A stretch of DNA of 64,000 nt from Clostridia bacterium (lineage in GTDB: Bacteria; Bacillota; Clostridia; Oscillospirales; CAG-272), in NCBI GenBank assembly GCA_017450945.1, contig JAFSSP010000007.1:1-64000 (forward strand), given 5' to 3'. The position numbers were made by a program, and so were the translations under genes. The notes beneath the pieces are model-generated. The model was given only the letters and a program-made list of their open reading frames with translations. It was not told the origin of the DNA and did not search any database. Below, piece after piece: positions 1 through 7,477 of this stretch. Numbering within the stretch: position 1 is the first letter of the stretch; each line of letters begins with the position of its first letter.

Positions 1-444
1 ATTGCTGCAACCAGAGAACGCAAACCCTCAAATGCTCGTGACGCTGTCCGGGATCTCGTTGCTGGTCAGCGAGGTGCAACCAGAGAACGCATATCTTCCA
101 ATGCTCGTGACGCTGCCGGGAATCTCAACGCTGGTCAGCGAGCTGCAACTACGGAACGCAGAATCTCCAATGCTCGTGACTTTGTCCGGGATCTCGATGC
201 TGGTCAGCGAGGTGCAACCAGAGAACGCATAATCTCCAATGCTCGTGACGCTGTCCGGGATCTCGATGCTGGTCAGCGAGCTGCAATAGTAGAACGCATA
301 ATTTCCAATGCTCGTGACGCCGTCCGGGATCTCGATGCTCGTCAGCGAGCTGCAACCCCTGAACACAGAGTCTCCAATGCTCGTGACGCTGTCCCCGATC
401 GTGACGCTCGTCAAAGAATCACAGTTTTGGAATGCATAACCATA
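1..444 (-). repeat. 69-bp tandem repeat array 1 (LRR-coding)
   Basis: The same core (aatgctcgtga on the + strand) starts at 31, 100, 169, 238, 307 and 376, which is an exact 69-base period. Each unit encodes one 23-residue leucine-rich repeat on the - strand. The copies are close to identical at DNA level, so recent duplication or gene conversion is likely. The array runs to the left edge of the window. Confidence 0.95.
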
Positions 445-2079
445 AATGATTTTGGTATTGGAATGAATCTTGCAAGAGGTGATGGATGTGTTTGTTGCAT
501 TCATCAAAACCACATAAGGATTCTCCGCATTGCCAAGATATTTGGCCTTGCTGTAGGTGTTGTATTGCAAATTGCTGCAACCCTCGAACGCATATCTTTC
601 AATGCTCGTGACGCCGGCCGGAATCTCGATGCTGGTCAGCGAGCTGCAATTGTAGAACGCATACTCTCCAATGCTCGTGACGCTGTTGCCGATTGTAACG
701 CTGGTCAGCGAGCTGGAACGGCAGAACGCATACCGTCCAATGCTCGTGACGCTGTCCCCAAGAGTGACACTCGTAAGGTTGGAACAATTGTAGAACGCAC
801 CATAAGGAATGTATCCACCCGTCACCGTGACCGATTTCAACGACGTGGGAATATAGTAATCGGAAAAGATAGTAGAAGAGGTGCTACTTCCGTAATAGTA
901 CTGTGTTGTTTCTGTTCCATCGGTGTAGCTGGTCCCAAAGAGATAGCCAAACGGATATTGATAGGTATCCTCTGCCGTGACCCCCGCACGGTTGCCTACA
1001 AAAGGAATCGTCATGCTCTGGAGCGCAGAGCAACCGGAGAAGACAGAGCTTCCAATGCTCGTAACGCTGTCCGGGATCTCGATGCTGGTCAGCGAGGTGC
1101 AATACTGGAACGCATAATATCCAATGCTCGTGACACTATTGGGGATCGTGATGCTAGTCAAGGCTTTGCAATCGCGGAACGCCCGATATCCAATACTCGT
1201 CACGCTATCCCCCTCGGGAGACACCGGCGGGATGCGGATATCGGTATCGGTGCAGGTTCCGATGCCAGCGACATAGCAGGTTCCGTCGCCATTGGAGACA
1301 AATTCGAGGCCTTCGCTATAAACCAACTCCGGCCCTTTTTCGATTGCCGTATAAGTCTCTGCTCCGGCGACGGTGACCACCAGTGTTGCCTCGGTGCCTA
1401 CCGTCTCTCCGGCAAGGTTTTCCCAATGGTCAAAATTCTCAATGCTTGCGGTCAGGGTTACCTGCTCGCTAAGTTGGAAGAGACCCGACTTGGTGGTGTC
1501 TGGAAGCATGCCGTTTACCACTTTGATTTCATAGTAATCAGCAGTTGCGAGGCGATCGGTGTTGAAGTTAAAATATTTTTGCGCCGACGCGCCGTAGTGG
1601 AGGATATCCTGAATCAGCTCACCGAGCGTGATGGTGCTGTCATCCAACGTGGTCGTGCTGTCTTTTTTGTTGTAGCAGTACTGCAAAACGCTGTATTTAT
1701 CCAACTCGCTGTAGGTGATTTCATCGCCAACTTTGACATAGGCTTTTGCATAAATATCCTGCGTCATCATCTTGGCAGAGACGCCGGTGAAATAGTAGGC
1801 GTCGTAGTCGTAGTTATTCCCCGTGTAGACCGGCAGGATGGCATACTGCGTGCCGTACTCGTAGGATTCCTGCTGACTTGTCCACACCAAAACGCCTTTT
1901 TCAGCCCCCACCGGGAGGTTTTCAAATTCGGCATAATAGATGATGTAAATGTTGTCATTGAGGGACAAATTGTGTCCCGCAATAGACGCCGTGGGCGCTT
2001 CGTCGGCGGTCGCAGTCATTGCAAACAGACCGATCAAACACACCAGTGCCAAAACAAGTAGGGCAATGCGGTTTTTCAT
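28..2079 (-). CDS. Secreted BspA-type leucine-rich-repeat surface protein, interrupted by an in-frame TGA
   Basis: The product of 683 residues starts with a clear signal peptide (about residues 1-25: basic start, hydrophobic core, cleavage near TATA-DE). An unrecognised domain follows (about 26-195). A short segment at about 200-270 (VVNG...FDHW) resembles divergent InlB B-repeats. Then come many LRR_5/BspA-like 23-residue repeats of the form SVTSIGxYAFxxCxSLTSIEIPD. A non-repeat insertion sits in the repeat domain near residues 510-550. The family is extracellular and often adhesive. The start has a good RBS and promoter. The 3' end is odd: TGA at 28-30 replaces the Gly codon of a repeat, and repeat sequence continues in frame to the window edge. 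The true gene is therefore probably longer, and any wall anchor would lie outside the window. Confidence 0.85.
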   Translation of the reverse strand: MKNRIALLVLALVCLIGLFAMTATADEAPTASIAGHNLSLNDNIYIIYYAEFENLPVGAEKGVLVWTSQQESYEYGTQYAILPVYTGNNYDYDAYYFTGVSAKMMTQDIYAKAYVKVGDEITYSELDKYSVLQYCYNKKDSTTTLDDSTITLGELIQDILHYGASAQKYFNFNTDRLATADYYEIKVVNGMLPDTTKSGLFQLSEQVTLTASIENFDHWENLAGETVGTEATLVVTVAGAETYTAIEKGPELVYSEGLEFVSNGDGTCYVAGIGTCTDTDIRIPPVSPEGDSVTSIGYRAFRDCKALTSITIPNSVTSIGYYAFQYCTSLTSIEIPDSVTSIGSSVFSGCSALQSMTIPFVGNRAGVTAEDTYQYPFGYLFGTSYTDGTETTQYYYGSSTSSTIFSDYYIPTSLKSVTVTGGYIPYGAFYNCSNLTSVTLGDSVTSIGRYAFCRSSSLTSVTIGNSVTSIGEYAFYNCSSLTSIEIPAGVTSIERYAFEGCSNLQYNTYSKAKYLGNAENPYVVLMNATNTSITSCKIHSNTKIIYGYAFQNCDSLTSVTIGDSVTSIGDSVFRGCSSLTSIEIPDGVTSIGNYAFYYCSSLTSIEIPDSVTSIGDYAFSGCTSLTSIEIPDKVTSIGDSAFRSCSSLTSVEIPGSVTSIGRYAFSGCTSLTSNEIPDSVTSI
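601..807 (-). repeat. 69-bp tandem repeat array 2 (LRR-coding)
   Basis: The repeat core begins at 601, 670 and 739, again at 69-base intervals, coding LRR units on the - strand. These copies are more diverged from each other than those of array 1. Confidence 0.9.
1054..1260 (-). repeat. 69-bp tandem repeat array 3 (LRR-coding)
   Basis: Repeat cores begin at 1054, 1123 and 1192 (69-base spacing). This is the promoter-proximal end of the LRR domain; the last copy is the most diverged (aatactcgtca). Confidence 0.9.
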
Positions 2080-2120
2080 GTTGCTTCTCCTTTTTCGGAA
2101 ATTTTAACCAGACATATAAC

Positions 2121-2149
2121 ATTTTAACATGATAGATATAATTTGTAAA
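2121..2149 (-). promoter_or_regulatory. Sigma-A-type promoter of the LRR protein gene
   Basis: Read on the - strand: TTTACA, 17 bases, TAAAAT, about 40 bases before the start codon at 2079, with an AAGGAG-type RBS between. Confidence 0.6.
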
Positions 2150-2187
2150 GGCTTTGGGCGAAAATTCATTTTTTTAAATGAAAATGC

Positions 2188-2216
2188 TTGCATTTTTCAC
2201 GGCTTTGTGGTAAAAT
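2188..2216 (+). promoter_or_regulatory. Sigma-A-type promoter of the nfeD-SPFH pair
   Basis: TTGCAT, 17 bases, TAAAAT, ending 38 bases before the NfeD start codon. It is arranged back to back with the LRR gene promoter. Confidence 0.65.
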
Positions 2217-2254
2217 AAACTTGTCAAACCAAATGTGCGAAAAAGGAGGCTTTT

Positions 2255-2698
2255 ATGCAGACTTACGTGATTTTGTGGGCCGCGATCTTAGTTTTTGCCA
2301 TTGTTGCGGAGCTTGGCACGGCGGCGCTGGTATCGGTCTGGTTTATGCCGGGCGCTCTGGCCGCGCTTATCCTTGCCATCTGCAAAGTGGATCTCTGGAT
2401 CCAGATCGTTGCTTTCTTTGCGCTCTCGGGCATTTGCCTGTTCGTGGGATTCAAGTTTTTCAGGCACAAGATGATGAAAAATCCCGCCGTCCGCGTCAAC
2501 GCCGACGGACTGGTCGGGAAAGAGGGCGTGGTCACCGAATCAATTGACAACCTTGCCGAGACCGGCAGTGTGAAGATCAATCACCAGATTTGGTCGGCCC
2601 GCACAAAGAATGGGGAAAAGATCCCTGCCGGCGCTGTTGTGGTCGTGGAAGAGATCTCTGGCGTCAAGCTCATTTGCAGAAAATCCGAAACAAAATAA
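2255..2698 (+). CDS. NfeD family membrane protein
   Basis: This 147-residue protein has two to three hydrophobic segments in the first 70 residues (IVAELGTAALVSVWFMPGAL is characteristic) and a C-terminal soluble OB-fold domain (about 80-145, GLVGKEGVV...GSVKI...IPAGAVVVV). NfeD proteins partner with SPFH/band-7 proteins in membrane microdomains; this is the short type without a ClpP-like protease domain. The SPFH gene follows 22 bases downstream, so the two almost certainly form an operon. The start is supported by an AAAGGAGG RBS. Confidence 0.88.
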   Translation: MQTYVILWAAILVFAIVAELGTAALVSVWFMPGALAALILAICKVDLWIQIVAFFALSGICLFVGFKFFRHKMMKNPAVRVNADGLVGKEGVVTESIDNLAETGSVKINHQIWSARTKNGEKIPAGAVVVVEEISGVKLICRKSETK

Positions 2699-2720
2699 AA
2701 TTTGAAAAGGAGAATGAATT

Positions 2721-3641
2721 ATGCTTTACGTATTCATCGGAATTGCCGCTGTCATCTTTTTGCTGTTCATCACCAACGTGCACATCGTTCCGCAGTCGCA
2801 CGCCTTTGTGGTGGAGCGGCTGGGATCCTATCATTCCACATGGAACACGGGACTTCACTTCAAACTGCCGTTCTTTGACCGCATCGCCCGCCGCATCAAC
2901 CTGATGGAGCAGGTTGCGGACTATCCGCCTCAGCCGGTCATTACCAAGGATAACGTCCGCATGCAGATCGACACGGTCGTCTTTTTCCAGATCACCGACT
3001 GCAAATTATTTGCCTACGGTCACGCCAACCCGATGGCCGCCATCGAAAACCTGACTGCCACCACGCTGAGAAATATCATCGGCGACCTTGAACTCGACAA
3101 CACGCTGACCTCTCGCGATATCATCAACACCAAGATGCGCGCGCTCCTCGACGAAGCGACCGACCCATGGGGCATCAAGGTCACCCGCGTGGAGCTCAAG
3201 AATATCATCCCGCCCAAGGAAATTCAGGAAGCCATGGAAAAGCAGATGAAGGCCGAGCGCGAACGCCGCGAATCGATCCTCCGCGCCGAGGGCGAAAAGA
3301 ACTCGACCATCCTTGTGGCACAAGGCAAAAAGGAATCCAAGATCCTGGAAGCCGAGGCCGAAAAACAGTCGCAGATCCTCCGCGCTGAGGCCGCAAAAGA
3401 GGCAAAGATCCGCGAGGCCGAAGGCGAAGCCGCCGCGATCCTCTCGATCCAAAAGGCGACTGCCGACGGTATCCGCATGATCAACGAAGCAAATCCGAGT
3501 TCGGCCGTGCTGACCATCAAGGGCTACGAAGCGCTTGAACGGGTTGCCGACGGGCAGGCGACCAAGATCATCATTCCGTCCGAGATCCAGAACCTTGCAG
3601 GTCTTGCCACCAGCGTCAAAGAACTGGTCAAAGACAAATAA
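2721..3641 (+). CDS. SPFH/band-7 domain protein (stomatin/QmcA type)
   Basis: 306 residues. An N-terminal membrane anchor (about 1-19) is followed by an SPFH domain (about 20-190, with VPQSHAFVVERLG, GLHFKLPFFD and ITKDNVRMQIDTVVFFQI). A long Ala/Glu/Lys-rich coiled coil (about 180-250, repeated RAEGEKxxxIL) precedes the tail. Stomatin/QmcA proteins oligomerise in the membrane and organise lipid microdomains or modulate proteases. Pairing with NfeD just upstream is the usual arrangement. The start has a GAAAAGGAG RBS and a stem-loop terminator follows. The specific role in this organism cannot be told from sequence. Confidence 0.93.
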   Translation: MLYVFIGIAAVIFLLFITNVHIVPQSHAFVVERLGSYHSTWNTGLHFKLPFFDRIARRINLMEQVADYPPQPVITKDNVRMQIDTVVFFQITDCKLFAYGHANPMAAIENLTATTLRNIIGDLELDNTLTSRDIINTKMRALLDEATDPWGIKVTRVELKNIIPPKEIQEAMEKQMKAERERRESILRAEGEKNSTILVAQGKKESKILEAEAEKQSQILRAEAAKEAKIREAEGEAAAILSIQKATADGIRMINEANPSSAVLTIKGYEALERVADGQATKIIIPSEIQNLAGLATSVKELVKDK

Positions 3642-3660
3642 AATTTCAATAAATAACGCA

Positions 3661-3708
3661 AAACGCGGCAGAGACAGCAAAGACTTTTTCTGCCGCGTTT
3701 CCTTTGTT
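3661..3708 (+). terminator. Terminator after the SPFH gene
   Basis: A 12-bp perfect stem (AAACGCGGCAGA at 3661-3672 with its complement at 3689-3700) encloses a 16-base loop and is followed by a T-rich stretch. Confidence 0.75.
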
Positions 3709-3776
3709 GTCAAGTTTTTTCTTGTGTTTTTTGACCTCTTTTGCAAAGAATAAGTTTGCAAAAAGGAGGGAGTTTT

Positions 3777-4541
3777 ATGAGAAGATTTCAAAAAGCATTG
3801 TTTTGCACGTTCTGTTTTCTTTTGAGTATGATTCAGCTTTTGCCAGCCTCGGCCGAGACCGGTTACAGTTGGTATTGCCCGCACGTCAAAGGCCATGCAC
3901 AGCCGAGGGCGGGAAGCGAGCTTTTGTTCGCCGAGGATTACGACGCTTACTATCTCGATCACAGCGGCGAAAAGGTGATTTATCTGACCTTTGACGCTGG
4001 ATACGAGAACGGCAACGTGGAAAAGGTTTTGGACGTTCTCAAAGAGAATGGGGTTCCGGGCGCGTTTTTCATTTTGGGAAATCTGATCACGAGAAACCCG
4101 GAGCTTGTAAAAAGAATGGCCGACGAGGGGCATACGGTCTGCAACCATACCGTGCATCACCGGAATATGGCAAAGAAAAGCGGGGAAGAGCTTCTTTCCG
4201 AACTTCACGAACTGGAAGAATTATACCAAAATGCGACCGGAAAAGAGCTGACAAAATTCTATCGTCCACCCGAGGGAAGATTCAGCAAATCGAATCTGGA
4301 AACCTTGAAACAAAATGGCTACAAAACCATCTTCTGGAGCTTTGCTTATCCCGATTGGGATAACGCAAGACAGGTGGATCCCGAGCGCGCAAAAGAGATG
4401 ATCCTCGCCAACGCGCACCCCGGCGAGGTCATGCTCCTGCATCCGACCTCCGACACCAACGCAAAGATTTTGAATGACGTGATCCGCAAACTCAAAGAAG
4501 CGGGCTACCGTTTTGGAAGCCTCGAGGAGCTGACAAAATGA
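3777..4541 (+). CDS. pdaA: Polysaccharide deacetylase, PdaA type (delta-lactam peptidoglycan)
   Basis: 254 residues with a signal peptide (about 1-26). The NodB fold carries motif 1 TFDAGYENG, motif 2 NHTVHH and motif 3 RPPEGRFS, followed by the FWSFAYPDWD segment. The change of the second Asp in motif 1 (DAG instead of DDG) and the YENG extension are typical of PdaA, which removes the N-acetyl group of muramic acid after CwlD has cleaved the peptide, giving the muramic delta-lactam of spore cortex. A cwlD homologue lies at 51.9 kb. The start was chosen at 3777 because an AAAAGGAGGG RBS precedes it; an upstream in-frame ATG at 3741 has none. The next deacetylase starts within its stop codon. 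Confidence 0.88.
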   Translation: MRRFQKALFCTFCFLLSMIQLLPASAETGYSWYCPHVKGHAQPRAGSELLFAEDYDAYYLDHSGEKVIYLTFDAGYENGNVEKVLDVLKENGVPGAFFILGNLITRNPELVKRMADEGHTVCNHTVHHRNMAKKSGEELLSELHELEELYQNATGKELTKFYRPPEGRFSKSNLETLKQNGYKTIFWSFAYPDWDNARQVDPERAKEMILANAHPGEVMLLHPTSDTNAKILNDVIRKLKEAGYRFGSLEELTK

Positions 4542-5233
4542 GAGACTTTTTGAGGCGCATGTTCGCACTTTTCCTTGCAATTTGCGGGATATTTTCAGTT
4601 TTCACCATCAAAAGCGCGGCGGTCGGCGTTTACAGATCGGTCTCGCTCGATCCCGAAAAAAAGCAGATCGCTCTGACCTTTGACGACGGCCCGCACCCGC
4701 GTCTGACTCTTGAAATCCTTTCCATCCTGCAAGAATATGGCGTGAAGGCTACCTTTTTTATGATCGGGGAAAACGCAAGAAACTATCCCGAGGCGGCAAG
4801 GGCAGTGGCCGCAGCCGGGCATGAGATTGGCAACCATACCGAGCATCACCTGCATCTTTCTTCTTTGAACGAAGAGGGGCTCTTAAAAGAGCTTTCAGCC
4901 TGCAAAAACTCGATTTTCAGCGTTTGCGGCGTGAAACCGGCTTTGTTCCGGCCGCCCGAAGGAGCCGCTACCCAAACCGTGCTCAGATGCGCCGAGCGCT
5001 TCTCCTATCCGGTGATCCTCTGGAGCATTGACACGAAAGACTGGGAGGTGAAAAACGCCGGGAAGATCGCCGACAGCGTGCTGTCAGGGATCAAACCCGG
5101 CGCCATTATTCTGATGCATGATTATGTGGGAAAAAACAGCAAAACTCCGGAGGCCTTGCGAAGGATCCTGCCAAAGCTCATCGAAGAAGGGTACGAATTT
5201 GTGACGGTGAGCGAGTTACTCGGATTCGGTTGA
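4538..5233 (+). CDS. Polysaccharide deacetylase (NodB domain)
   Basis: 231 residues with an N-terminal hydrophobic signal or anchor (about 8-28). The complete NodB active site is present: TFDDGPHP (catalytic and metal-binding Asp), NHTEHH (metal His) and RPPEG, with late motifs ILWSIDTKDW and IILMHDY. It probably deacetylates peptidoglycan outside the membrane. Its start ATG overlaps the stop of the preceding pdaA-type gene (ATGA), so both are translated from one message. It could be PdaB-like, but a sporulation role is inference from the neighbour. The 3' end overlaps the convergent membrane-protein gene by 18 bases. Confidence 0.88.
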   Translation: MRDFLRRMFALFLAICGIFSVFTIKSAAVGVYRSVSLDPEKKQIALTFDDGPHPRLTLEILSILQEYGVKATFFMIGENARNYPEAARAVAAAGHEIGNHTEHHLHLSSLNEEGLLKELSACKNSIFSVCGVKPALFRPPEGAATQTVLRCAERFSYPVILWSIDTKDWEVKNAGKIADSVLSGIKPGAIILMHDYVGKNSKTPEALRRILPKLIEEGYEFVTVSELLGFG

Positions 5234-6190
5234 TTCTTCCTTCTCCTTCTTTTGGTAGGGCGCGATCATGTATTTTTCGATCACGGGATAAGCGCCGTAG
5301 GCGCTGATAAAGGCAACGAAGGAGACGTAATAGAAGAAGGGGAGAATGATCGGGATCGGAATGTTGAGCGGGAAAAAGAGGAAAATGAGGCCAACGTCGA
5401 TCGCAGTCAGAAGTGCAATGCCGAGGGCGGCCATGAGGTTTCTCTTGATTCCGAGTGCCGTAAAGATGAGCGCGTTCTTGAAGATCTTGCCGATCGAAAG
5501 CTCAAAGGTGACCTCCATTTGATAGAGGTAGAAGCGCATGAAGAAATAAAGGATCGAAATGGCGATGATGACAAAGAACATGAGATCGAGGAGAAATGTT
5601 CCTCCGACGCCCTGGAAATACCAGATGTCAAAAGCAAGGATCGAAAGAATGATCAAATCGAGAAGCCCCAAGAAAAACCCCTTTTTGAGGTTCTTTTTGA
5701 TGGCGTAAAAGTAATCGGAAAAGACAAATACAGCGTCTCCCCGCACCATACCGCGGAGCACGTAGGCGGCTCCCACGTTTTGCCAGCCGAAGGTGACAAG
5801 CAAAAACAGAGCCAATGCGCCGATGAGAATATAGTTCCATGGGCTATAAACCGGGATCCCGGTCTGCGAGCCAAAGAGGTCAAGAAGAAGGGAAGAGAGC
5901 GGCGTGGCCGAAATGCGGTGAATGCCGAAGAGGACTGAAAAGGCCGGCTCTGTCTCGGTGGGCGTTTGCTTTGCACCAAGCAGAATGAGGAAGATAAACA
6001 AGAAGGGAAGCACCGTCGGCAGCATGATGAGGTTCAGCGAGATGAGCTTCCAGAATCTGCGATAGAGCAGAACGAAAAAGCGCTTTAAGGTAGGCTTTGT
6101 ATCCTCTTCTTTCGCGTCCTGACGGGCCTCTCTGTCCCAGCGGAAGGGATTGAGCAGGCGCAAAGGCTTTCGTTGTTTGTTTACCGCCAC
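5216..6190 (-). CDS. DUF624/YesL-like membrane protein
   Basis: 324 residues with about six hydrophobic segments (near 40-70, 115-145, 170-190, 195-215, 235-260 and 265-295) and charged termini. The order of helices, the FVFSDYFYAIKKNLKKGF segment and the late conserved part resemble the DUF624 (YesL) family, whose function is unknown but which is often near sugar-use genes. No such genes are here. It starts at GTG with a strong AAAGGAGG RBS, behind a good promoter. The C-terminus is very acidic and basic (KKEKEESTESE). Its end overlaps the opposite deacetylase gene. Confidence 0.65.
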   Translation of the reverse strand: MAVNKQRKPLRLLNPFRWDREARQDAKEEDTKPTLKRFFVLLYRRFWKLISLNLIMLPTVLPFLFIFLILLGAKQTPTETEPAFSVLFGIHRISATPLSSLLLDLFGSQTGIPVYSPWNYILIGALALFLLVTFGWQNVGAAYVLRGMVRGDAVFVFSDYFYAIKKNLKKGFFLGLLDLIILSILAFDIWYFQGVGGTFLLDLMFFVIIAISILYFFMRFYLYQMEVTFELSIGKIFKNALIFTALGIKRNLMAALGIALLTAIDVGLIFLFFPLNIPIPIILPFFYYVSFVAFISAYGAYPVIEKYMIAPYQKKEKEESTESE

Positions 6191-6223
6191 AATTGAGTCC
6201 TCCTTTCCAAGTAAACTACCAGT

Positions 6224-6252
6224 ATTCTATCACAGTCGGAAGAAAATGTCAA
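6224..6252 (-). promoter_or_regulatory. Promoter of the DUF624-like gene
   Basis: Read on the - strand: perfect TTGACA, 17 bases, TAGAAT, 34 bases before the GTG start at 6190. Confidence 0.75.
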
Positions 6253-6290
6253 CAAACAGAAAAAAACTTGGATAAGACTTCTAAAATCTC

Positions 6291-6319
6291 TTGCAAATAT
6301 GAAAAGAGTATGATACAAT
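6291..6319 (+). promoter_or_regulatory. Promoter of the unknown membrane gene at 6354
   Basis: TTGCAA, 17 bases, TACAAT with an extended -10 (TGA just before). It is divergent from the promoter at 6224-6252; about 40 bases separate the two -35 boxes, room for a shared regulator site, though none is recognisable. Confidence 0.7.
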
Positions 6320-6353
6320 ATCGGTAGTAATCACTCGATGGAGGGGGATCGGC

Positions 6354-7043
6354 ATGGCGGCTTTTCTCAAAAAAAATGAAAAATGGCTGATGGGGCTTCT
6401 CTCGGTGCTCGCACTTGCGGGCGCGGTCCTCTTTTTGTTCGTTGCCGCTCCGGGGGCCGACGCGGCTTACCGGCGCACCATGGACATCATCATCGGGCTT
6501 TTGATGCTTCTTTTGTGCGGGCTTTGCGTGGCATATCTCATTTTGACAAGAGACAGCGATCCGAACTTCTTTCTCTTTGACAGAGCCAAAAAGAAAAATA
6601 TTCCGGTGAGCAGACTTTCCTTTACCACGGTGAACGAACGGATGAATTTTCTTGAAACGGTGGTCTGTTCTTCGGTGGAGGAGCTTTGGACCAAAAACAT
6701 CCTGGAGAATGCCGAGCTTGGATACCGGAACGTATATCGTCCGTTGCTTGCCTATAAAATGATCTACGACGTGGCCGATCTTGACGTGGAATCGCAATGG
6801 AATCTTCTTTACAATGTTCCATCCTCGGTTCTCTCGGCTCTTTGCCGCGCACTGGAAGAGGGTGGCGACGCCGAGTTTGCCAAAATGCTTCACGGCGCCG
6901 TGGAAAAGTACCAGAATTGTACCGACGCGGCCGAGCGCGAAGCACGCGCCGCAAAGATCCGCGAATTCGTTTGCAAGAACATGAGCTACCTGCGCGGCAG
7001 GATCATGCAGTACGTCAAGAGAAATATCGAATTTTTCTATTGA
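6354..7043 (+). CDS. Unknown membrane protein with two N-terminal helices
   Basis: 229 residues. Two transmembrane segments (about 13-32 and 42-64) are followed by a cytosolic domain of about 160 residues. That domain begins PNFFLFDRAKKKNIPVSRLSF and contains a helical part with many acidic and aromatic residues (MNFLETVVCSSVEELW, YRPLLAYKMIYDVADL, VCKNMSYLRGRIMQYVKRNIEFFY). I do not recognise the family. It is transcribed alone from its own promoter and ends at a strong two-way terminator. The GGAGGGGGATC RBS supports the start. Confidence 0.8.
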   Translation: MAAFLKKNEKWLMGLLSVLALAGAVLFLFVAAPGADAAYRRTMDIIIGLLMLLLCGLCVAYLILTRDSDPNFFLFDRAKKKNIPVSRLSFTTVNERMNFLETVVCSSVEELWTKNILENAELGYRNVYRPLLAYKMIYDVADLDVESQWNLLYNVPSSVLSALCRALEEGGDAEFAKMLHGAVEKYQNCTDAAEREARAAKIREFVCKNMSYLRGRIMQYVKRNIEFFY

Positions 7044-7060
7044 TAGGTTTATCAAACAAA

Positions 7061-7097
7061 AAAGCGAGCCTCCCGCAGGAGGCTCGCTTTTTTTTTG
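7061..7097. terminator. Two-way terminator
   Basis: A 13-bp stem (7061-7073 with 7078-7090, loop CGCA) has A-run and T-run on its two sides. It serves both the + gene ending at 7043 and the - gene ending at 7099. Confidence 0.93.
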
Positions 7098-7098
7098 T

Positions 7099-7296
7099 TC
7101 AGATCTGTTTGTGTACGCTCTTGTATTCGTCGTAGTAGCGATAAAATGGGCAGGAGTTTTGTGTGCCCGAAAGGAAACGGCCCATCTCGTCCTGGTCAAG
7201 GTTCTGGTTGCAAACGTAGCTTTCATAGTCTTCGTCGTAATCGTAGAACACGCAGCTCTCGCAGTTTGATGCAAGTTTTTTCTTTTTTGCATCCAT
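7099..7296 (-). CDS. Small four-cysteine protein (DUF6472-like)
   Basis: 65 residues with four cysteines: C12 and C15 (NCESC), C29 and C49 (NSCPFY), and a very acidic/tyrosine-rich middle (YDYDEDYES). The pattern NCxxC...NLDQDEMGRFL...CPFYR...DEYK matches a short family widespread in Clostridia (DUF6472 by memory). A metal-binding role is plausible from the cysteines but not shown. The start at 7296 is set by an AAAGGAGG RBS; a longer frame upstream overlaps the promoter. It has its own promoter and shares the terminator at 7061-7097. Confidence 0.82.
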   Translation of the reverse strand: MDAKKKKLASNCESCVFYDYDEDYESYVCNQNLDQDEMGRFLSGTQNSCPFYRYYDEYKSVHKQI

Positions 7297-7341
7297 GATC
7301 GTTTCCTCCTTTACAGTGTTTTGGGGACTTTCCCCATATGT

Positions 7342-7370
7342 ATTATACACCTTTTTTGACGCCTTGTAAA
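7342..7370 (-). promoter_or_regulatory. Promoter of the four-cysteine protein gene
   Basis: Read on the - strand: TTTACA, 17 bases, TATAAT, 46 bases before the start codon at 7296. A 5-bp hairpin (GGGGA/TCCCC) lies in the leader. Confidence 0.75.
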
Positions 7371-7410
7371 GAAAATTGCAAGAAAAAGCAATAAAAATTG
7401 CAAAAATCTC

Positions 7411-7439
7411 TTGACAAGCAAAAAACTCTGTGCTATACT
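7411..7439 (+). promoter_or_regulatory. Promoter of the lysine-riboswitch transcript
   Basis: Perfect TTGACA, 17 bases, TATACT with extended -10 (TGC). It starts a leader of about 320 bases. The gap between genes (7297-7763) holds the - promoter, this promoter, the riboswitch and its terminator. Confidence 0.85.
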
Positions 7440-7477
7440 GCTCCTATCAAAAAGCAAATTGAATATTTTTTCAAAAA

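Noticed and set aside
28-30. TGA read as glycine (alternative genetic code)
   Set aside because: TGA ends many intact genes here, several in ATGA overlaps with the next start, so the standard code is used.
1-1260. CRISPR-like array
   Set aside because: The 69-bp periodicity has no variable spacers and encodes a clear 23-residue protein repeat.
427-2061. Long + strand open frame (544 codons) opposite the LRR gene
   Set aside because: It is a mirror of the 69-bp repeats (repeating ARDAVxDLDAGQR-like units), starts without an RBS and has no signal or domain; the - strand has a signal peptide, promoter and LRR pattern.
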